NCBI RefSeq assembly: GCF_000227135.1
Contig: NC_018261.1
Coordinates: forward strand, 1,190,581 to 1,248,863
Length of the DNA stretch: 58,283 nucleotides
Direction: 5' to 3'
DNA from: Leishmania donovani
Lineage: Eukaryota; Euglenozoa; Kinetoplastea; Trypanosomatida; Trypanosomatidae
The translations under genes were made by a program, and so were the position numbers. Positions 51,041 through 58,283 of the stretch are shown piece after piece. Position 1 is the first letter of the stretch; each line of letters begins with the position of its first letter. The notes under the pieces are model-generated. The model did not search any database, was not told where the DNA came from, and was given only the letters and a program-made list of their open reading frames with translations.

Positions 51041-52653
51041 CTTTGATCGCAAGGAATGCACACGTCGGAGAAAGGCTCTCCTCGCTTGGGCGGCGGCGGC
51101 GTTCTTGTCAGGCAGTCCTGTGTGCGATCGTTTTTCCGCGGGAGGGATGATGTTGGTGGTTTTCGGTAGTCGTCGGTGGCACTTCCTGTCCGCTGTGACT
51201 ATTGCTCCCTTCAAGCGTTGCTCGCCTGCACTGCGTTGCGCGCGTGGGAGAGAGAGAAAAGAAACCCTTCTTTGGTTTCCGTCGATGATCCGTGTTGATG
51301 GGATCTTGCGCAGGTGTGGTGTTTACGTGAGTATGCCCACTTTTCTTATTTGTGTTTCGTGTCGTCGCACGCGTCACACCTTTCGGGAAGCCCGCGACAC
51401 CTACGACATCGTCTCGCCCGTCCACAGAATCATTCGACACGCCGGCCGTATCCACCACTCCTGCTACCTATTCACGAAGCAGCGATGAATACCACACCCA
51501 CAGCACCTGCAGCGGCTACAGTAGAGGGTACAGACCCAAACGAATAACAGAAAACGAAGGAAGAACGTGAGTTCAAGCGGCTGTGCCGCCGCAAGTGGAC
51601 GCATATGTGTATATGCATGTGCCAGAGAGGGTGAGAGGCGTGCTGGTGATAGCTACCGAGGGGTCCGCCACGTTTTCTCCGCATCTCTCCTATTACCAGC
51701 ACCACCTTCGTTTCATAAGAAACAGAAACGCACATCACACGAAAGGCAGAGTGGGATGGTGCATGTTCCACTGCTAATGCCGCGCCCATGCAGGTGTGGG
51801 CGCTGTATTGAGGCAAAACTATGCGCGCCTGTAGCCTTCCCTGCGTTGCATGTGGCCGGTATATGTGGCAGCGCCCTTCGTGGGCATCTTCACAGCGCCC
51901 CCCCCCCCACCACCATCGACCGTGGGACGACGAGGTATCAGCTGTGAGGAATGATACTCTTGTGTGCATGAGAGTCTCACTCTTTATATTCTGTTTCTCT
52001 GCGCTCGATCGGTGCACGCAGATATATGTGTGGATGTATGCCTTGTTCCTCTCCATTGCGCTCTTTCACTCGCTTTCTTTTTCTTGGCGTGACGCTGGTG
52101 TCCTTCACACCCATCCCCGTATCCACAAACACACACACACACACTGACGCACGCGCACACCGCTCAGTATGTCGCACTGAACAAGCAAAGGTTTGCCGCG
52201 TCAGCAACGTACTGCCTGTGCGTTTTTTCTCCGAGTAGTGCCCTCTTCAGTTCACTTTTTTTTTAAGTGACCTCACCCTCGTATTCACTTCTGTTTTTTC
52301 TTCTCTGTCGCCCTGTTGTTGTCAGGAGCGCTGTCGTTTGTGTCTTTGCTGCGGATTTCGTGTTTGGTTCCCCCTCTCACTGCCTCTCACCCCTCCCTTT
52401 GGGCGTGCGTGTGTGTGTGCCGGTGTGATTTTTGTGGAGACTCAGCAGGGCGCCTCATCTTTACTTCTCACTTCGGTCTTTCGTTCGGTGTACCACCGAA
52501 AAATCTTTCTCCCACGCCGTACGGTGCGAAGGAGGAACCACCACCACAACCAAACGGAAACGGCGTCTCGATTTTCACCCGCAGACCCGCTGCTGTGGAC
52601 ACGAAGAACAACCTGCGATCCAGTTTCTGCAGGGATAGCACAGAAAGATAAAG
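51041..52653. other. Intergenic spacer
   Basis: No gene is supported. It has a C run at 51900-51911, a CA repeat at about 52127-52143 and a T run at 52257-52265. The acceptor for the next gene may be the AG at 52631-52632 ('tttctgcag'). Confidence 0.5.
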
Positions 52654-54564
52654 ATGCTCCCGGCAACGGACTCGATTCGGATGGGAGTGATCCAGGCGGA
52701 CGCGGGGGCGCCGACAGCCGCACAGCAAACAGACTGGAGCTTTTCTGCTCAGTTGGATGAAGCTGGCCGCCATGTAAATAGAGTCGCATCCTTCGATGAT
52801 CACGGCACGTCTGCCGTGTCTCTCAATGACGCGAGTGCCTCGGCTTTTGTGCAGCGTGCACGCGGCGTGGGCGTGGCGGCCCCCTCGGCCCCAGATCCGC
52901 AGCAGCCGGAAGAGGTGCAGGAACTACCCATTGAAGAGGTGGTCAACAGTACCGTGATTCACCTGGACAAGCCGATCGAGCACATGCCCTTGATTTCTCC
53001 GCCGGAGTTGAAGCTGGTTGGGCGATGCGTCACCTTCAAGGGCGACACCACTATTAACGGTGAGACCCGCTCTTTCTTTTACGAGGGCCTGATTGGTACG
53101 ATAAATAAGGAAACCGTCATGCTGATCCACGTGCACCGGTACACCGAGGAGGACTTCCAACTTCACAAATTAGAGCGTCGCCACGCTTTTCGTGCCGATG
53201 AAAACTTGAAGTCTTCACAACAAGGCGTCGCCGTCGCGCCGTCGAACTGTGCCGTGGAGGGCATTTCCAGTGGCGGCCACGGCGGCACGGCACGCGAGGA
53301 AATCGAGGCAAACTACAGCAACGACAACCTCAACTGCGTGCGCAACCCTGTCGTTGCCGAAAGTATCCAGAAGCCAAAGGACGACGACGACAACTTCGAC
53401 TTCGACTTCGACCACCATAGCATCAGCGTTACGGAGCACCAGGAGATGCCGGCGCTGCTGAACGCGCTCGGAGAGACACACGCGGAGGAGGCGACGCGGG
53501 TGCGCAACCGCATGCAGCAGCAGAAGGGCACGATGGGGCCGATACCGTATGTCACCTTTTCTCGATCGCACATCCACCGCGTTGAGTTTGGAGTCGATCC
53601 GCAAAGCAGCTTCTACTCTATTTTCCGTGACCCAACGAAGGAGTATTTCGACATGCAGTGCCTGCGCATGTTCGTGCGGCGATATATTATTCACACCTCT
53701 CAAGGCAACAACCCGCGCTGTGTTCCGCTGCGCGCCTTCATCACGTCTCGCTGCAACTGTCCAGACCTTGACAACGATCTGCTCGAGCGCACCACCCGCG
53801 AGGAGCTTGCGCACCTCATCAAGATCGACCGAGACGTCAAGCGCGTAAAGAAGAAGAAGGAGCAGAACCGCCGCAACGCGCTGCGCGCTTACAGGGCACC
53901 GCAAGGGCTCTTTCGTCTGACCGGCATCCTCTTTCTTACGCATCTGCCGCAGCAAACCCTGAGCATTGCTGTGATGGAGATGATCGTGACGCTGGTGCTG
54001 CTCATTTACATGCTCACGACGATCTTGACTGCCGAGCCCAACATAGTTGGCATTTACTTTGCCAAGGTTTACCCGTACATCTTTTGCACGGTTATTGTCT
54101 CTGTCCTCGCCACCGCCTGCACTTCGCTTCACGCGATTCGTATGTCACTTCCGATTCGTGACGGCATTTTCGTGGCGTCGATGCGCGCCTTCTTCACACT
54201 GAGTGCCACTGCCTGCTCCACAATGGCGATGATTATCATTGGTGGGCATGCGAGTTATGAGCGACTCCTCAGTTTCGTGGAGAGCGATGTCATGGCGCCT
54301 CGATTGTGCGGCTTCTACAGTGCTCAGCGGTGCAGCGGCATCACCATCCCGTGCACCAGCATTTACGCGGATAAGAGGCTCTGCAATTGCTTTCACATGC
54401 AGTACGACAGCTACCCTTGCCAGTCCATCATGATCGCCTATGTTCAGCGAGGCCTGATTCCGATGGTGTGTCTCGCCTTCATATTGTTTGCCACCTTTTT
54501 CTTTGATGGCTACCTGCATCTGCGTCTCTTTCATATTGCCCATCTTCTTGAAGGCAGATTATAG
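52654..54564 (+). CDS. Multi-pass membrane protein with cysteine-rich loop
   Basis: 636 residues. The N-terminal about 430 residues are soluble: a strand-rich segment (LKLVGRCVTFKGDTTINGET, then EGLIGTINKETVMLIHVHRY), an acidic Asp/Phe run (DDDDNFDFDFDHH), and a conserved-looking part from PYVTFSRSHIHRVEFGVDPQ onward. Four hydrophobic segments follow at about 441-465, 476-497, 509-532 and 605-626. Between the third and fourth lies a loop of about 60 residues with seven to eight cysteines (RLCGFYSAQRCSG, IPCTS, RLCNCF, YPC), suggesting a disulfide-stabilised lumenal or extracellular domain. A basic coil VKRVKKKKEQNRRNALR precedes the first membrane segment. No family is recognised. The start is the first ATG after 52631; the ATG at 52681 is an alternative. 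Confidence 0.8.
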   Translation: MLPATDSIRMGVIQADAGAPTAAQQTDWSFSAQLDEAGRHVNRVASFDDHGTSAVSLNDASASAFVQRARGVGVAAPSAPDPQQPEEVQELPIEEVVNSTVIHLDKPIEHMPLISPPELKLVGRCVTFKGDTTINGETRSFFYEGLIGTINKETVMLIHVHRYTEEDFQLHKLERRHAFRADENLKSSQQGVAVAPSNCAVEGISSGGHGGTAREEIEANYSNDNLNCVRNPVVAESIQKPKDDDDNFDFDFDHHSISVTEHQEMPALLNALGETHAEEATRVRNRMQQQKGTMGPIPYVTFSRSHIHRVEFGVDPQSSFYSIFRDPTKEYFDMQCLRMFVRRYIIHTSQGNNPRCVPLRAFITSRCNCPDLDNDLLERTTREELAHLIKIDRDVKRVKKKKEQNRRNALRAYRAPQGLFRLTGILFLTHLPQQTLSIAVMEMIVTLVLLIYMLTTILTAEPNIVGIYFAKVYPYIFCTVIVSVLATACTSLHAIRMSLPIRDGIFVASMRAFFTLSATACSTMAMIIIGGHASYERLLSFVESDVMAPRLCGFYSAQRCSGITIPCTSIYADKRLCNCFHMQYDSYPCQSIMIAYVQRGLIPMVCLAFILFATFFFDGYLHLRLFHIAHLLEGRL

Positions 54565-56230
54565 TGCACCTTTTCTTTGAATCCGATCACCGCTGGCTCA
54601 TAGGGTTGCTCCCCGCCCCCACACACCCTCTCCCTCTTCTCCGACTCTCTTTTCCATCACCATCCACCGGAGTTGTTCACACTTGTTCTTAAGTGTGTAT
54701 TCCGCTGATGAGTGTATTGGTACCTTTTTCTTCTTTCGGTTATCTTTCTGTTGTGGTGCTGCCACGGAGAATGGAGGCATTTATTTTGTTTCGCGTGTGC
54801 GTGTGTGTGCCTGTCTTGCTCACCTGCCCACGCACCTTTGCCTCTTGTCTGCGCGAAGGGGGTGCCCATTTCGTTGTTGTTTTTTGTTGTTCTGCTGACC
54901 TCCTTTTCTTTCGCTTTTCATGGAAGGGCGCCCCGCTCCTCCTCTTTTTTTTTTCTTCTCGCCGTTGTCGCCGTCGCTCTTTTGCCCTTCGTCTCCAGGC
55001 GCACCCTCTTGTTGCTCCTCTTCTCAACATTCGTTGGTCAACGATTTCTGGGGTTCTGTGTCGGTGTGATGGCGAACGGTGCGTTTACGCGCTGCGAGGG
55101 GTGGGTCTGATTCCTCCCTTTGTTTTACGAGTGGAGAGGCGGTGGTAAAGAGAAGCAGAGGGAACGCGCGCTGATGAGACGGAAATCCTACAAGCATTCG
55201 GGTAGCAAAAGCAGGCAGATACACACACGCACACAGAGATACAGACACACAGGCCACCATATTATTCGGCCCTCGATACGAGGGCTCATCGGACCCAGAG
55301 GTGGATAACGGCAGGGCTTGTCGTCGTGTTGAGCACGCCAGAGTATCTCACCGCCTTCATCAACCAAAACGAAGAAAGCGAGAACTCATTAATCCATTTG
55401 TTGTGTGATGTGTATTTTTGTCTGTGAGAAAGTGTTTCTTCGGATGCGCTAGCACGGCCTTACCTCGTCCTTCGCGTGAAGGCAAAGCACGTTCCCGAAA
55501 AAAGGCGAAACTTTTCCGAGGAGACGCAAGGGCCCACCTCCTCTGTGTTGCTTCGTGTCTCCCTCCAACGCGCACGTAAGGCACATATAAGAGATGGGGC
55601 CAGTTCTGCCCTTTTGTCTTCTTCAGTCTCTACAGCAGAGAAAGAAGAAAGAGAGGTACTGTGGAAAGGATGTAGACGCGTATGCGTGTGTACGGGTGGG
55701 TGGGTGGTTGTATGTGTGAGGGCAGAAACGAGGCGCCGCGTGACACAGCAGAAGTCTCTTTTTTTTATCATGTTCTCTCTTCCTCTCTGTACTGCACGCT
55801 CTATGACAAACAACGCAGACCCGCGTTGAAGGGACGATACCCCCACCCCTCCAAAGGCATCTCACCATCGTCGTAAACGTGAGTAGCGATCGAAAAGACT
55901 ACAAACGCACAGAAATATATATATATATATATGTTGTCGAACTCTTTCACAGTCAATTTTTTTTTTGCGTTTCCTCCTCCTCACACATCTTTGATGTGTG
56001 CTTGTATTTGTGTGTGTGTGAGCATGGGTGTGAGCGCAGCTCGTTTTCGCTATCCTTTTACGAACTTCTATCGGTAACAATTTGCTGTTCACTCTTTTTC
56101 CCGATACTCTCATTGAGCTCCTCTCTGCTCCTTTCTCTTCCGTGGCTTGCTGTTCTTTCACGATGCTAACTGCTGCCTTATCTGAAAGTTTGTCTCTCCG
56201 CGCCTCCTGATGCCGGCCACCTCAGCTTTC
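54565..56230. other. Intergenic spacer
   Basis: T/C-rich spacer with a T run at 54941-54951, a TA repeat at about 55914-55932 and a CA stretch near 55220-55235. No gene is seen. Confidence 0.55.
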
Positions 56231-56493
56231 GATCAGGATGCAGCACCTACTCTGTGTGGGGAAAGCCCAGAGCGTGCCCTCGTGTACGGCTGCGGACTGT
56301 GCGTGCCGACGGAAAGGGCTGGGCTGGCGCTGTGGCGAAGTGGCTCGCGGTCATGATGATCAGGTTTGCACCGGCTGACTACGAGTCGTGTCAAGGATTC
56401 GAAACGTACACGCCTCCCCCTCTTGTGTTCTGTGCTTTTGCTCCGACGCGGCGACTTCGAGTGTAGTCCCGGGCCGCGCCTGCGCCGTGTGCG
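56231..56493 (+). repeat. Direct repeat C, copy 1 (same as 56649-56911)
   Basis: This 263-base block ends exactly at the N gap and recurs 418 bases downstream with no difference noticed. It has no recognised coding content. Confidence 0.85.
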
Positions 56494-56592
56494 NNNNNNN
56501 NNNNNNNNNNNNNNNNNNNNNNNNNNNNNNNNNNNNNNNNNNNNNNNNNNNNNNNNNNNNNNNNNNNNNNNNNNNNNNNNNNNNNNNNNNNN
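56494..56592. other. Assembly gap (99 N)
   Basis: Run of 99 N between two copies of repeat C. Confidence 0.99.
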
Positions 56593-56648
56593 TAAAAGAA
56601 AAACAGATTATGTTCTACACTCTGATCACAATGGAAAGATTCGCCCTG

Positions 56649-56911
56649 GATCAGGATGCAGCACCTACTCTGTGTGGGGAAAGCCCAGAGCGTGCCCTCG
56701 TGTACGGCTGCGGACTGTGCGTGCCGACGGAAAGGGCTGGGCTGGCGCTGTGGCGAAGTGGCTCGCGGTCATGATGATCAGGTTTGCACCGGCTGACTAC
56801 GAGTCGTGTCAAGGATTCGAAACGTACACGCCTCCCCCTCTTGTGTTCTGTGCTTTTGCTCCGACGCGGCGACTTCGAGTGTAGTCCCGGGCCGCGCCTG
56901 CGCCGTGTGCG
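56649..56911 (+). repeat. Direct repeat C, copy 2 (same as 56231-56493)
   Basis: Second copy of the 263-base block; it continues without interruption into the degenerate retroelement downstream. Confidence 0.85.
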
Positions 56912-57010
56912 GTGCGGCCGCGGTGGGCTGAGCGGCGCCAAACGGTGCTGGGTGTCCCGGCTCCTTGCCGAATCCTCGCTGCGTGCCTGTGCTCTGCAGG
57001 CTGAGAGAGG

Positions 57011-58283
57011 GTGCGCGTCCGGCCCCCACAGGCCTGCAAGGCATTTAGTCTTCCAAGTATTCCGCATTGCGGTGTAGGCCCTCCCCCTCCCCCCCCCTCC
57101 GTTCTCCGGGGCAAAGGGGAAGCAGGGATGGCCCGCCCTTGCTGCGATGACGCTGCTAGACGAGCACATGTCACGCCCACCTACCTTTCCACGACTGACC
57201 CGGTGGCACAGGCTGCTCTCAGTCGGATACCTAGTGACGTTGCACGCAGTACTCACGTCATTGGAGTGAATGCGGGCTCGCACCACCCGATGCGGGGCAC
57301 GAAGGGGCGACCCGGCCTGACGGAGACCATTCTGCACGGTTGGGCTCAGTGTCTCATGTGCATGACGTGCGCAGGCGATGATGACGACGCCCCGACACGG
57401 CACGGCGCAGACGGAGCCACGGAGACGTCCCCGCGCGTCACCCTGGCGCTCGACTGCGTCATGTGCGACTGGGGCACCGCCCCCCGCGGCGACCCGGATA
57501 GCGCAGCAAGGGGAGGGAAGGCGGGATCGTCCATGCCGTCGCGCCCACCACAACCCCACCACACGGACGCACAACTGCAGAGTATCCGTCAAGGATGCAT
57601 CACAGCCGGTGCCTACTAGCAGCAGCCACCGAGAAAGCTGCCCCATGTGGTAAGGCCGCTTGTAGACTGCTCTGGACGCGGAAACTGACGCACACGAAAG
57701 CCGCCCTTGATGCGGTGCCCTCTGCGTCGCCGGTGCGCTGCCTTCTCGCGGGTATGCTCCTGAAAGAGCTCCGAGGAACCAGGGTTGAGGGATGGGTGCA
57801 GGCCTGCAACGCTCTCACCGCCAGGGGCTCTCGATAGTGGGCGTGGATACGGGCTATTCATGCTCCCTCCCCTCCCCCCTCCCCACACCACCACTCATTC
57901 TGCATGTGCGCTGTGCGCGCCAGCGACGAGACAGGGTGACCGCTACCTCTGCGCGAGAGAGCAGGCCAACATGTTGGTGAAGATGTACCTAGAGACGTCG
58001 GCGCACCATCTGGAAGACACACCTGAACTGCAGCAGTCCGGCTCCCGTCCTTACCGCTCGCCTGCGCTCACGACTCACATGGAGCAGTCGAGGAGCCCCC
58101 GTTTCCGTGCGGAGTCCCACAAAGGTGTGTCCGAGGGCCTCGCGTCTTCATTGTGGCGGGCCCGCGGCGTGTGGAGCTCCACCCGATCACCGAACTGCGC
58201 CGTCGGGTCCTCCAGACTCCCATGTGGAGGGTCGCCGCATCACATTGTGGAATGCCGCGGCCTGAGGCGCCTTCCTGCTCGAG
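57011..58283 (+). mobile_element. Degenerate ingi/L1Tc-clade (DIRE-like) retrotransposon, runs off window
   Basis: Between about 57200 and 57500 the + frame reads THVIGVNAGSHHPMRGTKGR, then DAPTRHG, TSPRVTLALDCVMCDWG and GDPDSA. This has the order expected of an APE-type endonuclease domain of non-LTR elements (consensus-like N-A/S-HH-P-W, P-T-R, S-P-D-V-T-L, D-S-D-H), with several key residues altered. Near 58200-58283 another frame gives LPCGGSPHHIVECRGLRRLP, like the C-terminal CCHC knuckle. Only about 700 bases separate the two, too little for a full reverse transcriptase, so the middle is deleted or unrecognisable. Stop codons and frame changes show it is dead. Confidence 0.55.

Noticed and set aside
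56330..56420. tRNA-like A-box (tggcgaagtgg) and B-box-like (gattcgaaac) motifs, repeated at 56748-56838
   Set aside because: The T stem and acceptor stem do not pair when the boxes are placed in a tRNA frame, so no cloverleaf forms.
56651..57646. 331-codon minus frame
   Set aside because: Antisense of the degenerate endonuclease region; Arg/Ser/Pro/His-rich shadow without a domain.

Overview
The window looks like part of one protein-coding chromosome arm of a Leishmania-type trypanosomatid; species and subgenus cannot be fixed from sequence alone. All seventeen confidently called genes lie on the + strand, none has an intron, and they are separated by long pyrimidine-rich spacers with tract-plus-AG trans-splice acceptors and CA/TA microsatellites. 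That is the layout of a polycistronic transcription unit. Spacers contain short GC-rich interspersed retroposons resembling SIDER elements and remnants of a longer ingi/L1Tc-clade (DIRE-like) retroelement.

Layout. 1-1025: the 3' part of a patatin-like phospholipase. 1026-8452: a 7.4 kb gene-free stretch with SIDER-like copies, three N gaps and duplicated contig-end sequence. 8453-10105: two small genes, probably mitochondrial. 10106-13973: a gene-poor stretch with another SIDER-like copy and two protein-like reading frames on the minus strand. 13974-24884: six genes: an unrecognised protein, a tandem calcyphosin-like EF-hand protein, a small membrane protein, a coiled-coil protein, an NME7-type DM10/NDK protein and a leucine-rich-repeat protein. 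25709-28730: a doubtful small ORF and a large Ser/Ala-rich protein. 29831-43054: a CEP41 homologue, a large tau-tubulin-kinase-like kinase ending in a CaaX box, a CFAP418 (C8orf37) homologue and a beta-helix protein. 44308-54564: a MAPR (cytochrome b5-like haem) protein, a mitochondrial carrier, and a multi-pass protein with a cysteine-rich loop. 49980-51040 and 57011-58283 hold retroelement remnants; the second runs off the window edge.

Theme. Several genes belong to families tied to cilia, flagella or basal bodies elsewhere: NME7, CEP41, TTBK-like kinase, CFAP418 and, more loosely, the calcyphosin-like protein. CEP41, the kinase and CFAP418 are consecutive. Trypanosomatid transcription units are not usually organised by function, so this may be chance. 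No bacterial-style system, CRISPR array, rRNA or convincing tRNA was seen.

Limits. Family calls come from reading motifs and remembered family sequences, without database searches. Start codons are the first plausible ATG after a candidate splice acceptor.
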